A stretch of DNA of 42,454 bases from Bacteroidota bacterium (GTDB lineage Bacteria > Bacteroidota > Bacteroidia > Cytophagales > Microscillaceae). Each line of letters starts with the position of its first letter. Position 1 is the first letter of the stretch. Shown in pieces: positions 24,450 through 32,192 of this stretch. The stretch spans positions 1-42,454 of the forward strand of contig RDXZ01000025.1 in assembly GCA_004293265.1 (NCBI GenBank), given 5' to 3'. Under the pieces are notes generated by a model. The model saw nothing but the letters and a program-made list of their open reading frames with translations. It was not told where the DNA came from and searched no databases. Both the position numbers and the translations under genes were made by a program.

Positions 24450-24995
24450 ATGAAAAATAATTTTATTATCAACCAAAATTTTGTGGTTGATGTAACCAAA
24501 AATACCCTCAACAACCTACACACTGCCCAAGAAACAAGGTTAGAACCACGTATTATGAGCCTCTTGTTGTTGCTGGTTGAAAATGAATCACAATTATTGA
24601 CAAGAGAAAAAGCCATCGAACAAATTTGGCAAAACTATGCAGGTGCTGACGAAGGATTGACTCAGGCAATTTCGTTTTTGAGAAAAATATTAGCAGATAA
24701 AAACAAATCTATCATCAAAACTATTTCGAAAAAAGGATATATTTTTGAAGCAATTATTACTGAAAATTTGCCTCAAAATGCTATCGTTTTGACCTCGCAA
24801 AAATCATTTTTAAGAAAAATATTTACACCAAAAAATAATATTTTAATTATTTTATGCTTGTTTTTCGTGGCGTTTTTGAGTTATTATTATTACCAAAAAA
24901 CAAAAAATTATGGAGCAGAATCACCTCATTCTTATTCACAAGAACTAAACAAAGGTGCAGAAGAACCTCAAAATAAGCCTAAAAACAATAAATAA
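24450..24995 (+). CDS. CadC/ToxR-like membrane-anchored transcriptional regulator
   Basis: The protein has 181 residues. The N-terminal winged helix-turn-helix of the OmpR/PhoB C-terminal type covers residues 1-100: LEPRIMSLLLLLVENESQLLTREKAIEQIW, then DEGLTQAISFLRKIL and IIKTISKKGYIFEA. A linker leads to one membrane helix at about 127-148 (NNILIILCLFFVAFLSYYYY) and a short, charged, P/E/N-rich periplasmic tail of about 35 residues. The plan is that of CadC/ToxR one-component regulators, but the periplasmic sensor is nearly missing. A partner sensor protein is therefore likely. Neighbours give no clear target. Confidence 0.8.
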   Translation: MKNNFIINQNFVVDVTKNTLNNLHTAQETRLEPRIMSLLLLLVENESQLLTREKAIEQIWQNYAGADEGLTQAISFLRKILADKNKSIIKTISKKGYIFEAIITENLPQNAIVLTSQKSFLRKIFTPKNNILIILCLFFVAFLSYYYYQKTKNYGAESPHSYSQELNKGAEEPQNKPKNNK

Positions 24996-25096
24996 AGGTT
25001 TTCTAAACATTTTATCAATGTTGAGAATGGTGGTATTTTGAAAAAACAAACTCAATTTTGTGCTTTCAAATTTATCCACAAAAACAAAATATTTGT

Positions 25097-26491
25097 ATGT
25101 TACATTTCAGTCTTAAAATTGCCAAAATTGCGTTCTTAGTTTTATTGTTATTTCCTCATTTTTCTTTTGCACAAGGCATGATAAAAGAAAAAGCAGACCT
25201 CCCGCTTTACAATACTGTTGTCAAAGATTTTCTGCCTGATGATAGTGTTGGCTGTGCAATAATGATAGTCAAACAAGGCAAAGTAGCCTATAAATCTGCC
25301 ATAGGAAAGGCAGATATTGGGCTGAATGTGCCACTTCGTTCGGATATGCTTTTTGAGATTGGCTCTATCAGCAAACAATTTGCAGCAGTAGCAATTTTAC
25401 AACTTGTTGAGCAAAATAAAATTCGGTTAGACCAAAATATTAAAGATTTTTTTCCTGATTATCCTACACAAAAATATGTAATTACGATAGAAAATTTGCT
25501 TACACATACATCAGGAATTACTGATGATGTCAAAGAATTTGACGAAAATAAACTCGATTTTTGGAAATTTTCACAGCAAGAAACCATTAATTTTTTCAAA
25601 AATATTCCTCTCAAATTTGAACCCGCCACACAAACGAGTTATAGCAATCCTGCTTATTTGCTTTTGGGTTATATTATTGAAAAAGTAACGGGCAAAAGTT
25701 ATGAAAATTATATCAAAGAAAATATTTTTAAACCTTGCGATATGCAAACTGCTTACGTCTATCATTTTGGCGAAATTATACCCAATCAAGTACGTGGATA
25801 TGAGCGAAATGAGCAAAATAAAATCGTCAATGCACGTCCCGATTATATAGACAACAAACCCGCAGGAGGGCTGATTATGAGCATAGATGATTATTGGAAA
25901 TGGCACAGGGCTTTGTTTTCGTATCAAATCATCAAAAAAGAAACATTGGCGAAAGCTATTACGCCTTTCAAACTCAAAGACGGAAAAACGACCTCTTTTG
26001 GTTATGGTTTTGAGATAGATAATGCCTTTGGGGTACCGATTGTGTATCATGGAGGCAGGACATTTGGTTTCAATACACAGGCAATGTATGCTCCGAAAGA
26101 AGATGTGTTGGTATTGGTTTTTAACAATCAAAGTATGGCTAATTTGACAAGTATGACCACTATTTTGTTGCATTTGGCGGTTGATAAAAAATATAATTTT
26201 AGCCAAATACTTGTAGAAGAAAATGTTTTAGATAAATATGTGGGCAAATACAAATGGAATGAAATTACAGACCAGCACGTAGTTATTTACAAAAAAAATG
26301 GCAAGTTATTTTTCAAAGATAGTTATAGTCCGCAACCTTGTGAAATGCGTTTTACTACAAAAAATAGTTTTTTTATGTACGATTTTGGTTTTATGATGAC
26401 AAACACTTTTTTGGAAGATGCTAATGGCAAAATTACAGGTTTTCGTGTGAGCGGAAACAATGAAAAGTTTGATGCTAAAAAGGTAGAGTAA
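25097..26491 (+). CDS. Serine beta-lactamase-fold hydrolase (class C / PBP4*-like)
   Basis: There are 464 residues from the ATG at 25097. A TTG 39 nt upstream is not used because the signal peptide starts at MLHFSLKIAKIAFLVLLLF and is cut after FAQ. The catalytic motifs are intact: S-x-x-K as SISKQF, Y-x-N as YSNPAY, and H-x-G as YHGGRTFGF. A C-terminal lipocalin-like beta domain follows (YVGKYKWNEITDQHVVIYKKNGKLFFKD). The family includes class C beta-lactamases, esterases and D-peptidases; the substrate cannot be told. It is exported to the periplasm and followed by a strong terminator. Confidence 0.88.
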   Translation: MLHFSLKIAKIAFLVLLLFPHFSFAQGMIKEKADLPLYNTVVKDFLPDDSVGCAIMIVKQGKVAYKSAIGKADIGLNVPLRSDMLFEIGSISKQFAAVAILQLVEQNKIRLDQNIKDFFPDYPTQKYVITIENLLTHTSGITDDVKEFDENKLDFWKFSQQETINFFKNIPLKFEPATQTSYSNPAYLLLGYIIEKVTGKSYENYIKENIFKPCDMQTAYVYHFGEIIPNQVRGYERNEQNKIVNARPDYIDNKPAGGLIMSIDDYWKWHRALFSYQIIKKETLAKAITPFKLKDGKTTSFGYGFEIDNAFGVPIVYHGGRTFGFNTQAMYAPKEDVLVLVFNNQSMANLTSMTTILLHLAVDKKYNFSQILVEENVLDKYVGKYKWNEITDQHVVIYKKNGKLFFKDSYSPQPCEMRFTTKNSFFMYDFGFMMTNTFLEDANGKITGFRVSGNNEKFDAKKVE

Positions 26492-26504
26492 GTTTTTTAA
26501 GACG

Positions 26505-26544
26505 AAAAAAGTCTAATCAATTTTAAAATTAATTAGACTTTTTT
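26505..26544 (+). terminator. Terminator after the beta-lactamase-fold gene
   Basis: AAAAAAGTCTAAT (26505-26517) pairs with ATTAGACTTTTTT (26532-26544), giving a T-rich end. The loop itself holds the palindrome AATTTTAAAATT. Confidence 0.8.
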
Positions 26545-26560
26545 CTGTTATATTCTTATT

Positions 26561-26645
26561 CCTCTCGACGCTATCGCAAGTGTGTAACTTGTGATTTTGT
26601 ATTGATAAAAGTTTCCAGACTTTACCACTCGAAGAGTGGAAAAGA
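26561..26645. repeat. Two-hairpin intergenic segment
   Basis: Two small hairpins lie close together: CAAGT-5-nt-ACTTG (26577-26591) and CCACTC-GAA-GAGTGG (26625-26639). The segment is richer in G and C than its flanks and non-coding. It has the same overall plan as the other paired-hairpin elements but a different sequence. Confidence 0.45.
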
Positions 26646-26697
26646 CATTTGTTTGACAGATATTTTTTGGTTTGCTAAGGCTTTTTTTGATAAATAT

Positions 26698-26728
26698 TTT
26701 GTTGAATAAGAAAATTTATGTACCTTTG
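26698..26728 (+). promoter_or_regulatory. Promoter with a long leader before the MacB-type permease
   Basis: TTTG at 26698-26701, a 19-nt spacer and TACCTTTG at 26721-26728 match the consensus. The next gene starts only at 26942, so the transcript would carry a leader of about 205 nt that includes the dispersed repeat at 26763-26826. Confidence 0.5.
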
Positions 26729-26762
26729 TTTAAAATAAAAAGGTTCTTCTAACATTTATACG

Positions 26763-26826
26763 GATAAAAATAAAATCTGTTTTTAATCCATAAAATCCAC
26801 GTTATCTGTGTGTTTGTTGTGATAGT
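26763..26826. repeat. Short dispersed repeat, copy 2
   Basis: It contains AAATCTGTTTTTAATCCATA, AATCCACGTTATCTGTGTG and TGTGATAG and corresponds to 19596-19659 in the same orientation with a few changes. It lies in the presumed leader of the permease gene. Confidence 0.6.
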
Positions 26827-26941
26827 TTTTGGTGTTAATCTTAGTAGAATCAAATTTTGTTATACATTTTCTTATTTTCTGTAATTTTTTTTTGTAAAAT
26901 AGTACAAATTTATAAAATTCCATATAAAAACCTATATAACC

Positions 26942-28195
26942 ATGTTTGATTTAGATAAATGGCAAGAAATATTGCATACGATGCAAAAAAATAAATTACG
27001 TACATTTTTAACGGCATTTGGCGTATTTTGGGGAATATTTATGTTGGTTTTGTTGTTAGGTTCTGGGAATGGATTGCAAAATGGTGCAGAAAGACAATTT
27101 AAAGATGCTTCTTTGAGCTCGTTTTGGGTTTGGAAAGGGCAAACCAGCACAAGTTCAAACGGCTTTAAAGCAGGAAGACAAATTCAATTTACCAATGCTG
27201 ACATCAAAGTATTACAAGAACAAATTCCAGAATTAGAAGAAGTTGCACCAAGAGGAACTGTTTTTGGAGAATATGTATTAAAATATAAAAATAAAAATAG
27301 CACATCGAGAGCAGACGGACTTTATCCTAATTTTCAAGATATAAACGGCTCAAAACTATATGAAGGCAGGCTTTTGAATTGGACTGATGAAAAAGAAAGA
27401 AGAAAAGTAACGGTTTTAGGTAAAAAAACTAAAGAAATTTTGTTTGGAAAAGAAGAAAATGCCATAGGAAAATACATTGACATCAAAGGTATTTTTTTTC
27501 AAGTAGTGGGTGTTTTTCAAAATAAAACAAACGGAGGCAGAATAGAAGAAAGAGTTTATATTCCTTTTTCTACCTTTCAATATACTTTTGGACAAATCAA
27601 TAAAGTTGATATTTTTGCTCTCACACACAATCCTAACGCAAACACACAAGAAATCACAGACAAAATAAGACGCGTGATGGCAAAACAACATCGATTTGAA
27701 CCATCTGATACGCAGGCTTTGGGTGTCAATAGCAATCAAGAGCAAGCTAAAAGATTTAGAGCGGTTTTTGATGCAATTCGTATTTTTGTATGGGTGGTTG
27801 GTATCGGAACTTTGGTCGCAGGTATTGTGGGCGTGAGCAATATTATGATGATAATTGTCAAAGAACGCACTAAAGAAATTGGGGTAAGAAAAGCGTTGGG
27901 GGCAACTCCTTTTTCTGTTGTTAGTTTGATTTTGCAAGAATCTATTTTTATTACTTCCTTAGCAGGATATATAGGGCTTTTGGCGGGTGCAGGAATTTTA
28001 CAACTAATGGAGTTTGGAATAGATATGGTAGAAGCACAAGGAGGACAAGTTACGTTTTTTTATAAACCTGAAATAAATGCAGGAATCGCTATTTCTGCCG
28101 CCATTGTATTGGTCATTGCGGGAGCATTGGCGGGTTTGGTTCCAGCTTTGCAAGCGGCACGCGTCAAACCAATTGAAGCTTTGAGAGCAGATTAG
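26942..28195 (+). CDS. MacB-type ABC transporter permease
   Basis: The protein has 417 residues. A first membrane helix at about 20-40 (LRTFLTAFGVFWGIFMLVLLLGSGNGL) is followed by a periplasmic MacB-type domain to about 265. Three helices of the FtsX domain follow at about 280-305, 330-355 and 375-400. The conserved cytoplasmic loop IMMIIVKERTKEIGVRKALGATPFSVVSLILQE and the C-terminal end LQAARVKPIEALRAD are both intact. Such permeases work as dimers with a LolD/MacB ATPase, which is not encoded beside it. It probably moves peptides or envelope molecules or senses stress. Confidence 0.9.
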   Translation: MFDLDKWQEILHTMQKNKLRTFLTAFGVFWGIFMLVLLLGSGNGLQNGAERQFKDASLSSFWVWKGQTSTSSNGFKAGRQIQFTNADIKVLQEQIPELEEVAPRGTVFGEYVLKYKNKNSTSRADGLYPNFQDINGSKLYEGRLLNWTDEKERRKVTVLGKKTKEILFGKEENAIGKYIDIKGIFFQVVGVFQNKTNGGRIEERVYIPFSTFQYTFGQINKVDIFALTHNPNANTQEITDKIRRVMAKQHRFEPSDTQALGVNSNQEQAKRFRAVFDAIRIFVWVVGIGTLVAGIVGVSNIMMIIVKERTKEIGVRKALGATPFSVVSLILQESIFITSLAGYIGLLAGAGILQLMEFGIDMVEAQGGQVTFFYKPEINAGIAISAAIVLVIAGALAGLVPALQAARVKPIEALRAD

Positions 28196-28289
28196 TGTTG
28201 TGTATTGTAAATTTTTTTAATAATTAAAATGACACAAAATTTGATTTAAAAAGAAAAAAGCATAAGAATTATAAGATTTTTTATTATAT

Positions 28290-28400
28290 TTATTCCACAA
28301 ATTCTGTCAAAAAAATAAGGATATTTTTTGATAATTTTTTTGCTTGTTTTTCAAAACTTTCAGCAATTGATATTTCCTTTCTTAGTTCGTTAAACCAGTT
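28290..28400 (-). pseudogene. Remnant of a RelE/ParE-type toxin
   Basis: On the minus strand, in another frame and overlapping the 3' end of the antitoxin gene, codons from 28400 down to a TAA at 28290-28292 read NWFNELRKEISIAESFEKQA and on to KKLSKNILIFLTEFVE. The piece SFEKQAKKLSK is the typical start of RelE/ParE toxins in Bacteroidota. The frame has no ATG, GTG or TTG start and stops after about 36 codons, where a toxin would need about 90-100. It is the expected position for the toxin of the preceding antitoxin. Confidence 0.55.
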
Positions 28401-28623
28401 TCATTTCCTCCAAAAATTGTTTTGCAGGGCGAATTTTACCTTTTCTCGCATCTTCCAAACCCTCTTTGATACCTTGCCAAATTTCTTGTTCTGTATCAGA
28501 AAGCGTATTTTCTACTTCTGACAATTTTTTGGATAGTGTTATATCTTTGACAAAATCCAAATTTTTAAGCAATTCTAAAAAAAAACTTGCTTTGTTATCG
28601 TCTATTATTAAATTTATTTCCAT
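28390..28623 (-). CDS. Antitoxin-like small protein, orphan
   Basis: The protein has 77 residues. The form MEINLIIDDNKASFFLELLKNLDFVKDI, then a charged middle and IWQGIKEGLEDARKGKIRPAKQFLEEM matches the small antitoxins of Bacteroidota type II modules, which bind a RelE/ParE partner with their C-terminal helix. The only trace of a partner is the short broken frame overlapping its end. It may be left over from a decayed module, or act on a toxin elsewhere. The start is the only ATG giving the conserved N-terminus. Confidence 0.65.
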   Translation of the reverse strand: MEINLIIDDNKASFFLELLKNLDFVKDITLSKKLSEVENTLSDTEQEIWQGIKEGLEDARKGKIRPAKQFLEEMKLV

Positions 28624-28718
28624 TTTTTCTGATTTTTATTGGTAATAAAACGTGATTATTTATCTAAATATTGCAAATTTGATAAAAAAGTATTCCTAAT
28701 TTTTTATCAAATTTAACA

Positions 28719-29546
28719 CTATTGATTACCTTGTGTTATATACAAATTACGATTTTCAGGTAAAAAATTCAAACTACTGACTACTTTTCTACCTGTTTGG
28801 GCTTCAAGTTCTAAACGTGATTTTCCTGCAAAATTTCCACCATCTTTGGCACATTGTTTCATATCTTGATATGTTTGAGCATCACGTACTTCGGTAAATT
28901 CAGCCGTTACGCCTTCTGCCAAAGTCATAAAAATTAATTCTAAACGCGTCAAATGATTACGTAAAGGCTGTTTTTTAAGTCCTTTGAGTTCGGCGTGTTC
29001 TTTGGGCGTAATACCAAAAGTACCTTTAGAAATAATACTTGTAAGCGTAGCATATTGTTGGGGCGTATTGATGCCACGTTTACACCAAATACTTTCTAAT
29101 TCTTGTCTTACTTCTATATTTTTTAGACGTTCTTCAATCCAAGCCTCACTATAACCTTGTTTTTGATAGTAAAGCCTTTTTTTCTCTAAAACATCTACAC
29201 TTTCATCGATAACTTCTTGCAAAAGTGACACTTCTTTTTTGGCATTATCAAAAGCAACTACCAATCCTTTTTTAAAACCAACCACTTCAGGCGTGTTACG
29301 GCTGAGCGTTACCAAAAAATTACATTGTAATTCATCAAAATAACAAAAATTAACTTCTTGTTTTCCACCTTTTGTTTGCAAGGTCTCCGTTTCAAACGCA
29401 AACCTACCCAAATCTTCAAGGTCTTTTTGATATTTTCGGATAGTTTCTAAAAGATTTTTATGCTTGATATTCAAGCCTTTAGCAATAATACGGCTGTCTA
29501 TGACTTGTATGCCGTTTATGTTTTGAATTTCTAATTGATGTTCCAT
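28719..29546 (-). CDS. Rha-type regulator fused to a DinD-like domain
   Basis: There are 275 residues from the ATG at 29546. An upstream TTG frame overlaps the promoter. The N-terminal part (about 1-95) looks like the phage Rha/pRha domain: VIDSRIIAKGLNIKHKNLLETIRKYQKDLEDLG ... CYFDELQCNFLVTLSRNT. The rest (about 115-265) resembles the C-terminal part of DinD: YSEAWIEERLKNIEVRQELESIWCKRG, QYATLTSIISKGTFGITPKEHAELKGLKKQPLRNHLTRLELIFMTLAE and CAKDGGNFAGKSRLELEAQTGRKVVS. DinD in E. coli is SOS-induced and inhibits RecA. No phage structural genes are nearby. Confidence 0.65.
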   Translation of the reverse strand: MEHQLEIQNINGIQVIDSRIIAKGLNIKHKNLLETIRKYQKDLEDLGRFAFETETLQTKGGKQEVNFCYFDELQCNFLVTLSRNTPEVVGFKKGLVVAFDNAKKEVSLLQEVIDESVDVLEKKRLYYQKQGYSEAWIEERLKNIEVRQELESIWCKRGINTPQQYATLTSIISKGTFGITPKEHAELKGLKKQPLRNHLTRLELIFMTLAEGVTAEFTEVRDAQTYQDMKQCAKDGGNFAGKSRLELEAQTGRKVVSSLNFLPENRNLYITQGNQ

Positions 29547-29564
29547 ACTATAAAATATTTTGCA

Positions 29565-29595
29565 CAAAAATAAAAAAAGAATTTTAATTCTCAAA
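29565..29595 (-). promoter_or_regulatory. Promoter for the Rha-DinD gene
   Basis: On the minus strand TTTG (29592-29595), a 19-nt spacer and TATTTTTG (29565-29572) match both boxes. The transcript would start near 29558, giving a very short leader before ATG 29546. Confidence 0.6.
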
Positions 29596-29624
29596 ATAAA
29601 AACAAAATTATTTTAAAAATTAAA

Positions 29625-29720
29625 TTAATGTTTCAAATTTCTCTCTATTGCTTCACTTATTTCTGCTTCGATGAATCGTTGGTGGGCGAAAAGTGCAAAA
29701 TTAAAATTATAAAATAAATT
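29625..29720 (-). other. Unexplained GC-richer patch, possible 3' gene relic
   Basis: Around 29640-29700 the base composition rises above the AT-rich flanks. On the minus strand an open stretch reads FALFAHQRFIEAEISEAIER and ends at a stop at 29625-29627. It has no start codon and is bounded by a stop upstream. It may be the end of a lost gene. The rest of the gap up to 29850 shows nothing. Confidence 0.25.
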
Positions 29721-29852
29721 TAGGTTTTATTGCAATTTTTGATACATTAACAAGAGCAGAAAACTATCATTCTTTCGTTTTTTTACAATTTTTAAATTAT
29801 AATTATTAAAATAGCCACAATTTATTGAAAATCAGTAAATTATGACTATTTT

Positions 29853-29884
29853 TTTGGATATATTGTCGCAAAAGTTTATTTTTG
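29853..29884 (+). promoter_or_regulatory. Full promoter before a short transcript unit
   Basis: TTTG at 29853-29856, a 20-nt spacer and TATTTTTG at 29877-29884 match both boxes exactly. The only thing downstream before a terminator is the small frame at 29918. Confidence 0.65.
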
Positions 29885-29917
29885 TAGTCTGAAAAAAAAC
29901 AAAAAAACATTACAACA

Positions 29918-30097
29918 ATGAAGTGCAAAGGTATAAATAATAAAAAACTATTACAACAAATAACAAAAAATTATTTTTTAGGAAAATTCGAAGACAATAC
30001 AGCACTTTTTAAAATCATAGATAAAATTAATTTGCAAGATATTGCTATAAAAAAATCCTCAAAGTTTTTCGCTTTGAGGATTTTTTTTATGGATTAA
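29918..30097 (+). CDS. Small protein of 59 residues or a short RNA gene
   Basis: A good promoter (29853-29884) leads to an ATG 34 nt later and a 59-codon frame, MKCKGINNKKLLQQITKNYF continuing to LFKIIDKINLQDIAIKK and ending at 30097. The last 15 codons run through the hairpin terminator at 30050-30088, which would be unusual for a real protein. Either the protein ends in the terminator stem, or the gene is a truncated coding relic, or the product is an RNA of about 200 nt from about 29891 to 30088. No known RNA family is recognised. Confidence 0.35.
   Translation: MKCKGINNKKLLQQITKNYFLGKFEDNTALFKIIDKINLQDIAIKKSSKFFALRIFFMD
30050..30088. terminator. Bidirectional terminator
   Basis: A stem of about 15 bp, AAAAAATCCTCAAAG (30050-30064) with CTTTGAGGATTTTTT (30072-30086), ends in T8. 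It serves the convergent ARD gene and the short unit from 29853. Confidence 0.85.
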
Positions 30098-30614
30098 ATA
30101 CCAAATCGACACCCGATTCTGTATAATGTGGCACCCAACCTGACATATCAATAAACATTCGAATTGCTTTTACGTGTGGATTTTCTTTGCCTGCATCAAA
30201 CCAATGAGCAGTCCCTTTTGGAACAGAAATCAAATCTCCTGTTTGGCACAAAACATTAAAAACAGGTTCGCCATTTTCTAAATTAAACCAAAAAAAACCT
30301 TCCCCATCTACAAAAAAACGTACCTCATCTTCTGTATGTCTATGTTCAGATAAAAATTTATTACGAACCGCCTCATAATTAGGTGTTTCAGAATTGATAT
30401 TAATAACATCAGCCGTACCATATCCATTTTTTGACATATATGGATTTAAAACGTGTTCATAAGCCTTCAAAACCTCTTCTTGTGAAGCAGTTTTTGTCAA
30501 AGGAATACTTGCCTCCCATTGCTCATAAATTACTCCTCTTTCATTTAAAAATTCACGGATTTCTTGAGGATTTTTTGTACTAAAATTTTTCTCAGGAATA
30601 TTTAAAACAGCCAT
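30087..30614 (-). CDS. mtnD: Acireductone dioxygenase (methionine salvage)
   Basis: The protein has 175 residues, a cupin-fold metal dioxygenase that cleaves the acireductone of the methylthioadenosine salvage path to the 2-oxo acid precursor of methionine and formate (Fe form). The metal ligands are present: the HRHTEDE motif (two His and Glu) and the later His in GTAHWFDAG. The flanking motifs LSEHRHTEDEVRFFVDGEGFFWF and GDLISVPKGTAHWFDAGKENPHVKAIRMF are fully typical. No other mtn genes are in the window. The terminator lies immediately after the stop codon. Confidence 0.95.
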   Translation of the reverse strand: MAVLNIPEKNFSTKNPQEIREFLNERGVIYEQWEASIPLTKTASQEEVLKAYEHVLNPYMSKNGYGTADVININSETPNYEAVRNKFLSEHRHTEDEVRFFVDGEGFFWFNLENGEPVFNVLCQTGDLISVPKGTAHWFDAGKENPHVKAIRMFIDMSGWVPHYTESGVDLVFNP

Positions 30615-30648
30615 AATTTTATTATAATTTTTTTAATTGTTTCAGGTG

Positions 30649-30656
30649 CAAATATA
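30649..30656 (-). promoter_or_regulatory. -7 box for mtnD
   Basis: The minus strand reads TATATTTG, 35 nt before the ATG at 30614. The -33 half is not clear. It forms a divergent region with the box at 30771. Confidence 0.45.
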
Positions 30657-30770
30657 AAATATTTTTTTTAAAAGTCTATTCATAAGGTAGAGTTTTTGAA
30701 TATTTTTTTGAAAAAAAAATAATTTTTAGCCCAATTTTTGTAAAACAATATATAAATTTTATTTTTTCAC

Positions 30771-30778
30771 TATATTTG
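30771..30778 (+). promoter_or_regulatory. -7 box TATATTTG
   Basis: The octamer matches TAnnTTTG 32 nt before the ATG at 30810. No TTG lies at the right distance for -33. Confidence 0.45.
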
Positions 30779-30809
30779 CACAATCTTAACTAAAAACTAA
30801 AATAAAATT

Positions 30810-32156
30810 ATGTTTACTGACAACGAAGACGAATTATTATTTGCTGAAGATGACGAAAATCTCGAACAAAAATCAGAAAATATACAAGATAAAAAAACTT
30901 GGAAAGTGATGATTGCTGACGATGAAGAAGAAATACATACAGTAACCAAATTTGCTTTGAGCGATTACCAATATAAAGGTAGTAAAATTGAATTTATCAA
31001 TGCTTATACAGGCAAACAAGCCGTAGATTTATTGGTACAAAACCCCGATGTTGCCTTGATTTTGTTAGATGTAGTCATGGAAAACAATGACGCAGGCTTA
31101 CAAGCAGTCGATAAAATTAGAAATGAATTGAATAATCAATTTGTCAGAATTGTATTAAGAACAGGACAACCCGGACAAGCCCCCGAAGAAGAAGTGATTT
31201 TAAAATATGACATCAATGACTATAAAAATAAAACCGAACTCACAGATAAAAAATTATTCACTGCCATCACGACAGGGCTAAGGTCTTATAGTGATATTAT
31301 CGAAGTTGAAAATTTTAGACAAAATTTGGAACAATTAGTCGTAGAAAGAACCGCCGAACTACAACACCAAAAACTAATCTTGGAAAGAAAAAATAATGAT
31401 ATCATGTCAAGTATTAATTATGCTTTTAGGATTCAAGATGCAATGTTGTCTGATTTTGATAAAATTCAAAAACATTTACCCGAATTTTTTATATTTTTTC
31501 AACCCAAAGATATTGTGTCAGGTGATTTTTATTGGTTTGGTGAAAAAGATGGAAAAGTTATTATCAGTGCTATCGATTGCACAGGGCATGGCGTACCGGG
31601 TGCGTTTATGAGTATGGTAGGCGATGCATATCTTAATCAGATTATTTTAATTGATGATATTTCTTCTACTGATGTTATTGCCAAAAAATTACATCAAAAA
31701 GTAAGACAATCTTTGAAACAAGACGAAAGTCAAAACCGAGACGGAATGGAATTAGGCATTTGTATTATTGACAAAGAAAAAAAAGGAGTTGAATTTACAG
31801 GAGCAGGAAGACCTCTTTTATACGTTCAAAATGGAGAACTGCACGAAATAAAAGCAGATAGACAAAGTATTGGAGGCAGGCAAGACGAAACAGATAAAAA
31901 TTTTACAAGCCATTTTATTGCCGTCAACGATATTCCTACCACGTTTTATATGTTTTCTGATGGTTTACCTGACCAATTTGGTGGAAAAAACTCACGAAAA
32001 ATGATGATAAAACACGTAAGAGAAACGCTTTTGGCGATTTGTGATAAACCATTGGAAGAACAAGGAAAAATTATAAACAAAGTTTTTAATGATTGGAAAG
32101 GAAGTTTAAGACAAACTGATGATGTCTTAGTCATTGGTTTTAAAGTTTGTTTTTAA
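30810..32156 (+). CDS. Receiver-SpoIIE phosphatase response regulator
   Basis: The protein has 448 residues. After an acidic leader, a receiver domain (about 30-155) has acidic pocket D37/D38, phospho-acceptor D87 (LILLDVVMEN) and the atypical strand RIVLRTGQPGQAPEEEV seen in DUF3369-type receivers. A coiled coil (ENFRQNLEQLVVERTAELQHQ) leads to the SpoIIE PP2C-type domain. That domain has VSGDFYWFGE, DCTGHGVPGAFMSMV, FSDGLPDQFGG and RQTDDVLVIGF, all metal motifs present. Phosphorylation of the receiver should control dephosphorylation of a STAS antagonist. No histidine kinase is adjacent. Confidence 0.9.
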   Translation: MFTDNEDELLFAEDDENLEQKSENIQDKKTWKVMIADDEEEIHTVTKFALSDYQYKGSKIEFINAYTGKQAVDLLVQNPDVALILLDVVMENNDAGLQAVDKIRNELNNQFVRIVLRTGQPGQAPEEEVILKYDINDYKNKTELTDKKLFTAITTGLRSYSDIIEVENFRQNLEQLVVERTAELQHQKLILERKNNDIMSSINYAFRIQDAMLSDFDKIQKHLPEFFIFFQPKDIVSGDFYWFGEKDGKVIISAIDCTGHGVPGAFMSMVGDAYLNQIILIDDISSTDVIAKKLHQKVRQSLKQDESQNRDGMELGICIIDKEKKGVEFTGAGRPLLYVQNGELHEIKADRQSIGGRQDETDKNFTSHFIAVNDIPTTFYMFSDGLPDQFGGKNSRKMMIKHVRETLLAICDKPLEEQGKIINKVFNDWKGSLRQTDDVLVIGFKVCF

Positions 32157-32192
32157 ATTAACTAAATGATGCTACAAATTACCTAAAAAAAT

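Noticed and set aside
25571-26206. 211-residue antisense frame in the beta-lactamase-fold gene
   Set aside because: The opposite strand has all catalytic motifs; this frame has no domain pattern.
27416-27937. 173-residue antisense frame in the permease gene
   Set aside because: It has low-complexity composition and lies opposite a clear MacB-type coding sequence.
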